NCBI GenBank assembly: GCA_032718475.1
Contig: JAUCBJ010000938.1
Coordinates: 44,368 to 108,367 of the forward strand
Source of the DNA: Nemertoderma westbladi
Taxonomy: Eukaryota > Xenacoelomorpha > Nemertodermatida > Nemertodermatidae
Direction: 5' to 3'
DNA: 64,000 bases
Shown: positions 47,932 through 57,751 of the stretch, one piece after another
Layout: each line of letters begins with the position of its first letter
How positions within the stretch are numbered: the first letter of the stretch is position 1
The notes under the pieces: generated by a model
What the model was told of the DNA's origin: nothing
Databases searched by the model: none
Seen by the model: the letters and a program-made list of their open reading frames with translations, nothing else
Program-made: the position numbers and the translations under genes

Positions 47932-50642
47932 GGGAACACTGTTTGTGCTCCTCTCAGCAGGTCCGGGAAATGGAAGAGACTGTTCAGCAGCTCAAGGGAA
48001 CAGTAAGGGAAAGTAGGTTAGAGTTGCAAAAGGTGCAGCAAAGTATCGCGTTAGAACGCGATAAATTAGTCAATTTACAAAAGGGTATACCACCACCCCC
48101 TGTAACAATGTGTCAACCCGTTAGGTCTGAAGTATCTCATGCGCAAGGTGTGGAGCCTACACGCATCTATACTGCTAGTGAAGTAGAAACTCCTATAGTA
48201 AACCCTATTCAGGGTGATTATAAACCTGTTGATAATAATATTCCATATAGACCTGATCATAATCCGAGAAACTTATATACCGATAATTCTATATTCAATA
48301 ATACGATGGCTCAAGAAAGTTTTACGCGTCAAATGGCTAGAACCGAAGCCCGTCAAGCGGTAAAGGTTGGAGAGATCGTCAAGTTCAATGGAGATGAGAT
48401 GAAATGGTTACCTTTTAATGAATATTACAAAGATAACATACAGAATTCTGTGCTATCTAACGGAGAGAAACTCAGATACCTCATCGAATGCTTGGAAGGA
48501 CCTCCCAAGTTAATGGCGTTAAAGTTTATTGGACATCCAGATGGATTAAGACAAGTTTGGGATACAATAAACATCAGGTATGGTAATAGGACTAACATAG
48601 CTAGGTATTTGTATGCGAAATTAATGGCGCCCCGAAAGTTTCTTAGCAGCGGGATTATAGAGTTTTCCGATGAGATTCAGGAGATCTGTAGACAGCTAGA
48701 TTGGTTAGGTAAGTCTCATGAATACCAGAACTCTATGGTTGTAGGAGCCTTAGCATCTACTTTACCAAAGGGTGGAGTAGGTACACGCTGGGACAAGAAA
48801 GTGTTATATGTGATGGAACAACAACAACGAGACCCTACCATGGCTGATCTCATGTCATTCTTGGATGGCGAAGTGAAATTACAGCTCATAAAGCAGTCCA
48901 GAGAGAAAACACCGGAAAACAAGGTAAGTGAGAAACCCGTCTCTAGGAGAAAGGTAACACCAGTGTGTTATACAGACGACGGCGAAAGCCAGACTGCTCA
49001 AGGAGAGGATAGCGGGAAAGATACTGAAAGATCTTACTATGACAACAAAGCGACTAAGGACGTAAGTAAATTCAAGTCTCGAACCAATGACAGGAGAGAA
49101 CAGGTAAGAAAAACTCCTCCTACGTCTCCTAAGAGAATTCATGTAAGAAATCCCGAGGAAAGAACGAACGTGCACCACACAGCACATGTTAAAGTAAGTA
49201 ACATCAAGCCCAAATGTGTGCTGTGCGACGGGCCCCACCGTTTAAATGCGTGTGATGAATTCCTGAGGAAATCACTAAAGGATAGACGTGAAGTCATGTG
49301 GGATAAGCGGTTGTGTTATAATTGCCTCAGACGAGGACACCAACGGCGAACCTGTTACTCCGACGCAAGGTGTGCAAAGTGCGGTGCGAAACATAATATC
49401 TTGTTGCACACTGAATTCGAGCGAAATAGTCCGAGTCAGGTGAGTGATTTCGAACTACATGTCCAATTCAGTGATGTGAACGACACTGATCAATCTGAGA
49501 TGGAAGGATTCTATACGGACGAGTTCTCCGACGAAAACGAATCCTGTTACATGATAAATACCGCAGTGTATCGAGCACTCACTTATGAAAAAGATACAGA
49601 AAGTGACCTCACTCTAACTACTTCTGATCGACAACCATCTTGGAAAGCGCCAACTTCCAATGTAGGGATTAGAGAATTTCCTGTGGTACAGATAAGGGTC
49701 CACGGACCAAAAAGGAGTTATGTAGTGAACGCCCTCCTTGACTCCGGTAGTACAGGAACATTCATCGACAACGAGCTAGCCGAAGACATATTTGCTGGAC
49801 AACCCAAGTTCCGAACTAAGCTAAACATGTCAGGAATTATGCCGGTTTGGAAATCTACAGTAACAGCGGATTATTATGTAGGCGCGTTGTCCACCCCCCA
49901 GGATGAACTAGGAGAACACAGCATAAGGTCAGTAAAAATGGTAGCGATAAAGAACTTCGCGACCAGCCAAGTGGAACCTTATAACTGGGATGAGGACGAT
50001 TTCACCCAGCAGCTTGAAATACCTAGATTCAACACCGATTACCCTGGAGTCCAAATACTCATCGGTCAAAATGCGCATGAAGCGCTCGAGACATTGGAGA
50101 AACGGCCTGCTCAACCGCAACCACTACAAGTCTATGCGGGAAGAACTAGAGTAGGTTGGTACTTTACTGGCCCTTCTCGTAGAACTCTTATAGAAAGATT
50201 ACCAAAAGAACAGGTATATCAATTAAGTGAACGGGAAGTGGAGAGCAGTGAAGTTGACGACCCAACTGAGGGAACACCATACTCCTCAGATAATGACGAC
50301 ATCAACTCCAATGTAGATCAATGGAGACATTGCCCCGAGACGATCAATCTAGCCGACATCGCCTCCAGAGGAGCAACTCCTCAAGAACTGACAGATACTC
50401 CAGACTGGTTAGGTGAACCCGACTTCCTAAGTAAAGAAGATGAATGGCCTCCCCATCTTAACCCGGCGAAGATTAGACAGGCCAAGGGAGCGGAGAAAGT
50501 AACACAACCACTCAATCGCCCAGCTGGTCGTTTATGTTTACTGGAAAGAGACCGAAAACTGTCCGGAAACTATGGAAGGCAAGATACTCTTCCCACGACC
50601 ACCTCCCTAATCCAACAAATATCTAGGGACTCCATAACGTAA
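47907..50642 (+). CDS. BEL/Pao Gag-protease polyprotein with RT, RNase H and integrase deleted (911 aa)
   Basis: Order of domains: N-terminal coiled coil (about 5-60), gag domain of DUF1759 type (about 150-331, from VKFNGDEMKWLPF to EVKLQLIKQ), a lysine-rich linker, zinc knuckles at Cys437 (CX2CX3HX4C), Cys470 (CX2CX4HX4C) and Cys489 (CX2CX3HX4H), then an aspartic protease of DUF1758 type with ALLDSGSTGTFID, catalytic Asp612. Around residue 800 the text jumps from the protease-RT linker to DQWRHCPETINLADIASRG, which in full elements lies between RNase H and integrase. Around 855-865 it jumps again to RPAGRLCLLE, the usual extreme C terminus. The polymerase and integrase catalytic parts are therefore missing while the frame stays open; complete BEL/Pao pol frames are far longer. 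The ATG has G at -3 and +4. Upstream stop TGA lies at 47,898. Confidence 0.92.
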   Translation: MGLLLEQLREHCLCSSQQVREMEETVQQLKGTVRESRLELQKVQQSIALERDKLVNLQKGIPPPPVTMCQPVRSEVSHAQGVEPTRIYTASEVETPIVNPIQGDYKPVDNNIPYRPDHNPRNLYTDNSIFNNTMAQESFTRQMARTEARQAVKVGEIVKFNGDEMKWLPFNEYYKDNIQNSVLSNGEKLRYLIECLEGPPKLMALKFIGHPDGLRQVWDTINIRYGNRTNIARYLYAKLMAPRKFLSSGIIEFSDEIQEICRQLDWLGKSHEYQNSMVVGALASTLPKGGVGTRWDKKVLYVMEQQQRDPTMADLMSFLDGEVKLQLIKQSREKTPENKVSEKPVSRRKVTPVCYTDDGESQTAQGEDSGKDTERSYYDNKATKDVSKFKSRTNDRREQVRKTPPTSPKRIHVRNPEERTNVHHTAHVKVSNIKPKCVLCDGPHRLNACDEFLRKSLKDRREVMWDKRLCYNCLRRGHQRRTCYSDARCAKCGAKHNILLHTEFERNSPSQVSDFELHVQFSDVNDTDQSEMEGFYTDEFSDENESCYMINTAVYRALTYEKDTESDLTLTTSDRQPSWKAPTSNVGIREFPVVQIRVHGPKRSYVVNALLDSGSTGTFIDNELAEDIFAGQPKFRTKLNMSGIMPVWKSTVTADYYVGALSTPQDELGEHSIRSVKMVAIKNFATSQVEPYNWDEDDFTQQLEIPRFNTDYPGVQILIGQNAHEALETLEKRPAQPQPLQVYAGRTRVGWYFTGPSRRTLIERLPKEQVYQLSEREVESSEVDDPTEGTPYSSDNDDINSNVDQWRHCPETINLADIASRGATPQELTDTPDWLGEPDFLSKEDEWPPHLNPAKIRQAKGAEKVTQPLNRPAGRLCLLERDRKLSGNYGRQDTLPTTTSLIQQISRDSIT

Positions 50643-52285
50643 CAACATACGGAGTGGGTGTGTGACTACATTATTTTATATTTATTTTATTATTTTATAT
50701 TATGTATGTATTATTATGTAATTTTATTATAATCGTTTTCTTTAATTTTATTTAGTAGAATGTTATTTAGTGATTATTTAGTAGATTAGTGCAATATATT
50801 AGTGTTTATTACTTAATTACTTATATATTATATTTAGTGCGACGGCGAGAAATAATTCTTTTTCTCTTTCCTTACTGTCCGTATCATATTATAAATACGT
50901 GACTACAGTAAGATGAAATATCCGTACTTATTAAAGTACAATAAAGCCACTACTATATTTAAGTATTATTGGTAGGCAGAGTATTAGGAATGCAAAGTTC
51001 AGATCCTCGTGTCTCGGCTATACCAAGCTCTGGGTAGACCTTGGAAACGACTTGCCTCTTCACACTGACATTGCTTCGTGCGATATTGCTCTCATACCGT
51101 ATATTAAATAATACATATAGTAGCGTGATGTCCCTTTAACAGTAGCGTAAAACGCAAAATAAATCTGTTAAACCCTTTGACCATCTGCAATTCTAGTCGA
51201 TTAAGATATCGCGGCACCCACCGATATACTTGAAAGACAAAATTCTAGAATTAGTGGTTAACGTCCCCAGACAAGTTCTGGAATAAACTGGTGCCCATCC
51301 TAAATATTAATTATTAATATTTACAAAATCTGTCAAATTTTAGATCCTTTAACATTCTAGTCGATTAAGATATCGTAGCACTTACCGATACTCTTAAAAA
51401 GACAAAATTCCTAGAATCAAGGATCCCAGTCCCCAGACACGTTCTGGAATAAAATTACGTCTATTTAACATTAAATAATAAAATTTACGGGAATAAATTT
51501 AAATTCATATATTTCAATGAATTTAATAAATTGTCATTTTGTACAATTTATAACATTCCCAAAATTCCATTAATTAATAGATCATGGGAGCGGAGATTTA
51601 CTCTATTAAGTGTATTTGTGTGCGAGAATCTCCAATATATAGTCAATAGCCGATAAAATTCATAAAATCATATATAGAGAGGATATTGACAATTAAAGAA
51701 TTACTATTAAATAGCATCCCAGATCTGTATGCATGGGAATTACCCTAATTCTACCGCTAGCTTTCCATAATGTCACCATAGCAACAACCACGCTAGAATT
51801 AGAAGCGAGTTAACAGAACAATAAAAAGCTTGCTCATTGAATAGCATACGGAATAAATAGCACACCGCTAGTATCCAAGGATACATAATAACAACGTGAC
51901 ATTCTGGAAGGCACTTGACTAACGGACAAATGACCCGAATGTGTGATAGAATGTGTACCATTTGTGACAGTTACGTGGAATTTGTGCGTTTGTAGGTGAA
52001 TGTTACTACTAAGGTGTGTTTACAGTAGCGAGTCGCAATTGTGAAAGTAACCCTAACTCTCCAGTAAGAACCTGAAGTATATCTAAGCCTTTGGGACGGA
52101 CGGTGGAGTGGCTCGTGCTGGTTGTTGTAGTCGTTGTGCAGCTACGACGTTGGCGATAGGCACATCGGCGAAAGTACACCAGCGCTGAGGATCTCGCACT
52201 GTCCGGGGGCAGAGAGGGGTAGGCAGCGACGCCCGCTCGCCTAAATATAAACTCATTATAATATGGATAAACTTATATAGCAGAT
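50643..52285 (+). other. Noncoding AT-rich segment of the BEL/Pao element
   Basis: No long frame is present. The segment includes TATTTTATTTTA-type stretches after the gag-pol stop and a ~97-bp direct repeat (51,191-51,287 and 51,355-51,453). It occupies the place where the rest of pol would end, but no integrase motif could be read in it. Confidence 0.6.
51191..51453 (+). repeat. Pair of ~97-bp direct repeats
   Basis: Both copies begin TTCTAGTCGATTAAGATATCG and share ACCGATA, AAAGACAAAATTC, TCCCCAGACA and GTTCTGGAATAAA in order. They start 164 bp apart and differ at several positions. Confidence 0.85.
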
Positions 52286-53804
52286 ATGATTGAGTTGATA
52301 GATGATGATCTTGGTATCAGGGAGCAATATACTCTACCTTTACAAGCGTTTGTTGATAGCTTGATACGCGGCGACGCTGGTCCAACTACTACGGAGGACG
52401 ATGGTCGTTATATCTAACCGCCAATCTCCCGGGAGCAACTTGCGCGTGGGTTGGACTGTAGAAAATTTACCGCTCGCTATACGCATCGTAATGGTATGTA
52501 TATGGACTTCTTAACTACTGGTCATCCTATCGACCTACACGATACGAACGATATAGACACCAAAAGGGAAATGGTTTTATTTAAATATCATACCCAGCGG
52601 AAGCGGAACGATAAAATGAGACTCGAACACGAAAATTCTATTCGAAACCGACTCGAAAGTGAAGATGTTGAAGAGCCGGATAAACGCAGCGACTTCACCA
52701 AAATATCTGGAATTCTTGAGAGAAGCCTATCTTGATATTACCAGTCAACAGAACCTAGAGACTCGATATCCTCAAGGTATACATCATGACCGCATGGTAG
52801 AACTCAAACAGCTCTATTCCACTATGATGTATCTTACCGTCGATCGACCGCTACCTGTTGTACCGGATAGCTTCGAATGGATGGAGGAATATTGTAAGCT
52901 GGAGAAAGATCACTCGCGTTTCCCCTATAAGACGTGCGTCTTTGGTATTATTGAGATGAATGCCCTAGACCCAACCAACAAACGGAAAGATATAAACATC
53001 CGCGGAGACGTTGCGCTAAACACGGTTTTACTCGCTATACTTACGGGAGTTTCGAGCGAAACTTGTTCGATGTATCACCTACGCTCGCTCGGCTCAAACG
53101 ATCCTTAAATAAACCTATGATCAGAGTTCCGGAATACTCGATCAGACCTCCTCATTCCCTAGTGAGACCTCAAGCTCTTGATCTTAATAGTATGACGGAT
53201 CCTCCTGAACTGTATTCATTGTTTAAAGATCTAGTGTTACCCGAGCAATTAGTCGGTGGCACTCCGGTTTTGGGCTCCCTAAATATCCGCCCATCTTACC
53301 TGGCCGGATTGGGGCACGGACACCTGATATCGCCATTCAACCGTATAATCGTAATCGTCCCCGTTTAACACGATACAACCGTCATCAAGGTGGAGGAGAG
53401 CGTTGTACGAAACGAGTTAAACGCTATTCTACAAAGATCAGAAAAGAAACCTACGTTTGTTCAGATAAACTTAAATTATAACGGCAAGTCCAAGCGGTAA
53501 ACGGATTGGCTTTATCCCAGTTCGATTGGGAAATCCCGAATCTCTAAGACGATATTGAGCTTGGATGACCCTATTCTCGGCGAGAGTTTGGACGAACGTA
53601 TCCAACGATGAGCGGAGGAAAATCAGCTCGAGGAGAAGCATATCGAAACGGCGGATACCCCGACCATAATCCTACACCTTATGATGCAATCACATTGCAC
53701 CCAGGAGTTATGGCCCTCCTAGTAAAGTGGCTCCCCCCAAAGAGAAAAGGACTCTTGCTAGCTTTAAAAAACTGCGTAAACGCCGTCCACGCAAGACAGA
53801 CTAA
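52286..53804 (+). pseudogene. Decayed frame between gag-pol and the 3' LTR, unknown family
   Basis: An ATG at 52,286 opens a frame that meets TAA at 52,415, continues in the same frame to 52,735, then the coding signal appears to pass to a second frame (52,659-53,108), back to the first (53,063-53,368), and ends in a third segment with a lysine/arginine-rich tail closing at 53,804. At least one stop and two to three frameshifts break it. The position is that of env-like genes in some LTR elements, but no signal peptide or transmembrane anchor can be seen and I recognise no family. The high charged content (KRKR, RKR patches) would suit a nucleic-acid-binding or structural protein. It could be an accessory gene captured by an ancestor; the assignment is open. 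Confidence 0.55.
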
Positions 53805-53874
53805 CTGTTTAGAGTATTTTTATATTTTAGAAACTGTGATTTTTTATATTTTATAGAATTAAATCCCATTTTCT

Positions 53875-53882
53875 GGGAGCGG
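53875..53882 (+). promoter_or_regulatory. Polypurine tract of the BEL/Pao element
   Basis: GGGAGCGG lies immediately before the 3' LTR, where plus-strand DNA synthesis is primed. It is short and interrupted by one C. Confidence 0.6.
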
Positions 53883-55082
53883 TGTAAAAGCTTTTGCGGG
53901 ATATAACTGGCCCTTTTGCTTCGCAATCCAGTTTCCCTTAATGCGCTCAAATACTCTAAAGAAAAACTCCCTAACTCAAAGGATGAAAGCTACCGGCTGA
54001 TTGGCTGATTTGCCTAGCGACGGCCTCTTTGTTGGGTTCGATCAACCAACCAGAGCAAGGTCAACCAAGCAGAGCGATTCAGCCTTATGTTGGCTAAATC
54101 AATGTAATTGGCTGCAAAGGCTAGGGTGGTTTGGCATTTTAGACGATTTGGAACCTGTGGAATATGGAACTCTGCCAATGAGAGCTTTTCCTTTCTGTGT
54201 TGAAATCTACCTGCAGCAGCTCACAGGGTTCAGTGTGTTGGTTTTCCTGATGCCATGAACATCGGCCATGGAATTATTCTGAATTATTCCAACATTAGAA
54301 CGTCTTTAATTATAAGATCACATAACTGTTACCGGTACATGACCAGCACTGGACAGCGTGAGGACCGGTACGGTACCTGCTGCTGTATTGCACATTATTT
54401 ACTGCTATTTGCTGTTTGTTATTAAATGTATCATTCGTTTGCATATTGTTATTTGGAGAATAACTATAAACGATCAGAAACCCCGATCTTCTTGATACAC
54501 TAAGGTTAGAGAGACCGGCTACATATAGCAATTGCGGCTTATATTATCGTGGTTTGTAGTGTGTAGTGAATTGAATGCTATTTTATAGGCCCTACAAATG
54601 CCGGTTGCTATTCTCTTTATATATGATTAAAATCAGTGACTATCGGCAATTCAGTGTGCAGCGGTGTGCAATAGTCTGTATGTGCTTGTCCGCGTAACAA
54701 AGCATCTCCTAAAGAATGCGCCTTATGTGTAACTTATAATCCATTCGTTGTGTTTAGTGTAAGCCATAGCTCTGTTTATATAGATAGAGCGCCACGTCCT
54801 AAAGGAACTGCTAATATTTCCCGAAAGTGAATAATATTTGTCAGAGATTATATATTAACGATCAATCGAATAGTACGGTAGGCCTGCACCGCAATCAAAT
54901 TAAAGCATCCGAATCCAGTCTCCCGGGTATATCCAGCGGGTGAATGGTCGCGCATAGACTGGCTTCGGCTAATGTTGGATTTATTTGTGTCAAATACTTG
55001 TCATAGGCTAAAGTCGATTTATAACCTAGAAGACATATAGATTTGGCGGGTTAAACTGCCAAAGGTCTTAAAAGCGCGAACA
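53883..55082 (+). repeat. 3' LTR of BEL/Pao element
   Basis: 1,200 bp, no difference from the 5' LTR was noticed. It ends 137 bp before the ATG of FBXW5 and has the same orientation, so its promoter could transcribe into that gene. AACAA at 55,083-55,087 is the right-hand target duplication. Confidence 0.95.
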
Positions 55083-55087
55083 AACAA
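55083..55087 (+). other. Target-site duplication AACAA (right)
   Basis: Matches 43,435-43,439 exactly and closes the insertion. Confidence 0.95.
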
Positions 55088-55219
55088 ATAACCGACAAAT
55101 CTACTGTACGATCGAGTATCATAGTAATCAAGCGTAAGAGATCATTTACAGTATTGCAGTATTGATTGCTGCATGCCTGACTTCCGAACTGAGTCACACT
55201 CAGCTCAGCTCACTTTAGT

Positions 55220-56743
55220 ATGCCTCACATGCGTAATTGGAATTTTTTACCCCACAGTTTACTATTGAAAATATTCTCATATCTACCGCCCCTGGAAGTT
55301 GCACGGATTCGCAGAGTTAGTATAACATGGGACGAGGTAAGTCGCGATAACTTACTTTGGAGGTTTCTTTTCAAAGGATTCTGGAAGGCGAATATTAACG
55401 TCCCGCCACACAGACACACCTACCAAACCAACTGGGAGGAAGAGTTCAAAACTCTATACTTAGATTCACCAACACAATTGAGCGAGACTCTAACCTCACA
55501 CACCGACGAAGTTTTACACGTTAGTTTTTCTAACAACGGTTTGTATTTCGCGACGTGTTCGAAAGATGCGACAGTCCGTTTATGGGACTCAACAAACTGC
55601 GAACAACGGCATTGCGCTAATCTAAACTCCCTTTTCTATTGGCAGTACACACAGTTTTCCCAGTTCAACACATCGGACTCATTGCTTCTTGTCTCCGGGG
55701 CTCATTTTGGGCCACACAGCATTTCGGGCGAGATAGCCGTGTTCGATGTTGAGGCTTTCGTTCTCCAGTCTCGAGTATTAAATAAACCCTACGACGTTTT
55801 CGGCTGTTGGCTATACGATGACACCGTACTCTCGGGGATTCTGTATCCCCGTTCGGGACTTACAAGTTGCTCAGGTCTGTGGCTCAACAAAGCCTATCAA
55901 TACACTGATAATGAAAGTCAACCAGTAGTTAAGTTATTGTATCGCTTCCTTAACTATGGCGCATCTACTGTTAGAATGATTAAAATTTGCGATTTACCTT
56001 CGAGAAATGAGTCGGAGAGAGAAATTCAAACTAACGATAATATTGAAAATATTGCAAAACGTACGAAACTTGATGGATCTACACAATCTAATGATAACAA
56101 CCCCAACCGGACTAAACTTTTAATATTTACCGCGGGTAATCGAACTTATATCCCTCATTTAATCGCGTTTAAACGCGTCGACGAGTCGCGGACAGCGATC
56201 GATCCGATTACCGACACGGCGGTCGAACCTTCCGACGACGACAGCGTGCCGCCCGAGTTCGACGAGGCGGATCGATTGATAGACCTGGAGGGCCACATCC
56301 TGGGGTTGGCCGTGAGTCCGGACTGTCGGTTCCTCTACTGCAACGTGCGGTCGTGGCCGCGCGGCACGCAGATATCCGACCCGCTGGTCCCGCCCCCCAT
56401 CGCCCGGGAGATCGAACTCCGATGCTTCGATCTCCTCGACTTCTCGCAACTCGACTCCGAGCTCCCGATCCACGGACACGTCGGGCACCGCGCCAACGAC
56501 GAGTGTTTCTTCATTCATCCGGACGTGTCGCACGATCTGGTTGCCAGCGGTTCCGAGGACCGGGTTGGCTACGTCTGGCACCGTCGGTATAAATGCGTCG
56601 TCTCTCAGTTGTCGCACCGCAGTGTGGTTAACTGCGTGGCTTTTAATCCCCGCGAACCAGGTATGTTGGTCTCTGTGAGCGACGATAACACCATAAAGGT
56701 TTGGCGATCCAGATCAAGTTTAGAAACTTGCGCGTCAAACTAA
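55220..56743 (+). CDS. FBXW5: FBXW5, F-box/WD-repeat protein 5, single uninterrupted frame
   Basis: The 507-aa product matches vertebrate FBXW5 (about 566 aa), a substrate receptor of SCF and DDB1-CUL4 ubiquitin ligases whose known targets include the centriole protein SAS-6. The F-box lies at about 7-52 (LPHSLLLKIFSYLPPLEVAR). A WD40 repeat follows at about 89-123 (HTDEVLHVSFS ... CSKDATVRLWD), then the family-specific stretches QYTQFSQFN, SGEIAVFD, NKPYDVFGCWL and CSGLWLNKAYQ. Near the C terminus are LIDLEGHILGLAVSPD, PPPIAREIEL, NDECFFIHPDVS, SGSEDRVGYVW and SVSDDNTIKVWRS. It is shorter than human mainly because the middle linker (about 255-320) is reduced. No introns are seen, although the vertebrate gene has several. 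Bases from about 56,150 to 56,610 are much richer in G, C and CpG than the first half. A possible ATTAAA signal lies at 56,853. Confidence 0.95.
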   Translation: MPHMRNWNFLPHSLLLKIFSYLPPLEVARIRRVSITWDEVSRDNLLWRFLFKGFWKANINVPPHRHTYQTNWEEEFKTLYLDSPTQLSETLTSHTDEVLHVSFSNNGLYFATCSKDATVRLWDSTNCEQRHCANLNSLFYWQYTQFSQFNTSDSLLLVSGAHFGPHSISGEIAVFDVEAFVLQSRVLNKPYDVFGCWLYDDTVLSGILYPRSGLTSCSGLWLNKAYQYTDNESQPVVKLLYRFLNYGASTVRMIKICDLPSRNESEREIQTNDNIENIAKRTKLDGSTQSNDNNPNRTKLLIFTAGNRTYIPHLIAFKRVDESRTAIDPITDTAVEPSDDDSVPPEFDEADRLIDLEGHILGLAVSPDCRFLYCNVRSWPRGTQISDPLVPPPIAREIELRCFDLLDFSQLDSELPIHGHVGHRANDECFFIHPDVSHDLVASGSEDRVGYVWHRRYKCVVSQLSHRSVVNCVAFNPREPGMLVSVSDDNTIKVWRSRSSLETCASN

Positions 56744-57629
56744 CTCTGTATCTTATATCTAACTCTTCTACTCTAACTCTTTATTTGTCTAACTAACAGT
56801 GATCTCGTGTTTGTATGATCAATTATTTGGTGCATTTTTGATATTTTGGGAAATTAAAAATTTGGCCATATTTAATGTTCGGACAGTTTTCTCACCACAT
56901 TCGCACACCACCAGTTTACTGTTCATGGATTTCGGTACAGCCTTGTCTCGGGAGAAAGGCGAGTCAATCTAGCATAAAATCGTAATTCGCAATCAATCCG
57001 AACCACATATTTGGGTTTCTATTACCTTGTTACGTTACGGTACCTTGTTAATGACCGTAAAAGAATCTCAAAAAAGAAAATCTCAGCGGTTCAAATTGGA
57101 CGCAAATATCAGCTGATTATTCTCAAAAATATAATTGTAACCTGTTCTATTGTGTTTACTTTGTTGTTTTGGTTAAAATAACGTGCCACTGTAGCCTGGT
57201 CCTTTCCCTAAATTGAAAATTTAACATTGAAGCGGGATATTAATTCGCCAAGATGGGATTTGCATCCAGTTCCCCCCCCCCCCCCCCCCCTGTCTCACTT
57301 TGTTAGTAATCGAAAAAGTCTATAAAAATTTGTTTTGCGGAATATATTTATTCAATGAAATTCTACATAAATTTGCATAAACAAGTCAAACAAAAGGAAC
57401 AGTAGGGAAGAGTAAGTAGCAAATTGGTGATGTTCCAGAATAATTTAATTAATTTCATAATAAGCTGCAATTCAATAGAGAATGAATAACGGTTGGCCTG
57501 TAACACGTAAATTATTATATCTCGGTAACTAGAAGTCGCATCCTATTTTTAGATATATCAAAAATTTCAGGATATTTTAAGTAACTGATGTAAAATTAAG
57601 GTAACTGATGTAATAACTATAATATACGT
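56744..57629. other. Intergenic DNA downstream of FBXW5 with a C19 run
   Basis: No gene is supported. It contains the FBXW5 3' flank and an uninterrupted run of 19 C at 57,272-57,290, plus a short duplicate GTAACTGATGTAA at about 57,581 and 57,601. Confidence 0.6.
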
Positions 57630-57751
57630 CATTGTTCATAAAATAGCACTTTATAGCGTTACGGCACGAGTGATTCTGTTTCCCGAGCGACGGCGAGGGG
57701 AATAATAGAACGGGGGCCGTAAAAGCTTTAAAGTGCTAATTATGAACAATG
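57630..57751. mobile_element. MITE-like foldback, 122 bp
   Basis: Arms of about 37 bp are near-perfect reverse complements: the left begins CATTGTTCATAA and reaches GTTACGGC, and the right ends TTATGAACAATG after GCCGTAAAAGC. The inner ~45 bp is G/C-rich (CCCGAGCGACGGCGAGGGG). No reading frame is present. Small palindromic elements of this kind are usually non-autonomous DNA transposons. The target duplication is unclear. Confidence 0.65.

Larger units (their letters stand above)
43440..55082 (+). mobile_element. BEL/Pao LTR retrotransposon, non-autonomous deletion derivative, 11,643 bp
   Basis: The element is bounded by two 1,200-bp LTRs beginning TGTAAAAG and ending GCGCGAACA, flanked by AACAA on both sides. 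Internal order: 2.15-kb repeat-rich leader, a 378-aa frame of unknown family, a 911-aa gag-protease frame with collapsed pol, a 1.6-kb AT-rich noncoding segment, a decayed frame, a purine-rich tract and the 3' LTR. BEL/Pao assignment rests on the gag domain of DUF1759 type, three zinc knuckles of the BEL pattern, a DUF1758-type aspartic protease and the NLADIASRG pol remnant. Reverse transcriptase, RNase H and integrase catalytic domains are absent. Apparent LTR identity implies recent movement, which would need enzymes from another element. Confidence 0.93.

Noticed and set aside
50643-52285. Possible integrase remnant after the gag-pol frame
   Set aside because: No zinc-binding or DDE motif could be read in any frame; treated as noncoding.
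43435-55087. An endogenous retrovirus with an envelope gene
   Set aside because: Gag, knuckle and protease features are of BEL/Pao type and no envelope-like signal or anchor is seen.
56159-56617. 152-aa minus-strand and 79-aa plus-strand frames within FBXW5
   Set aside because: Shadows of the GC-rich part of FBXW5, which lowers stop-codon frequency in other frames.
57272-57290. Run of 19 C as a functional element
   Set aside because: Homopolymers of this length arise by slippage, and the length may be unreliable in sequencing.
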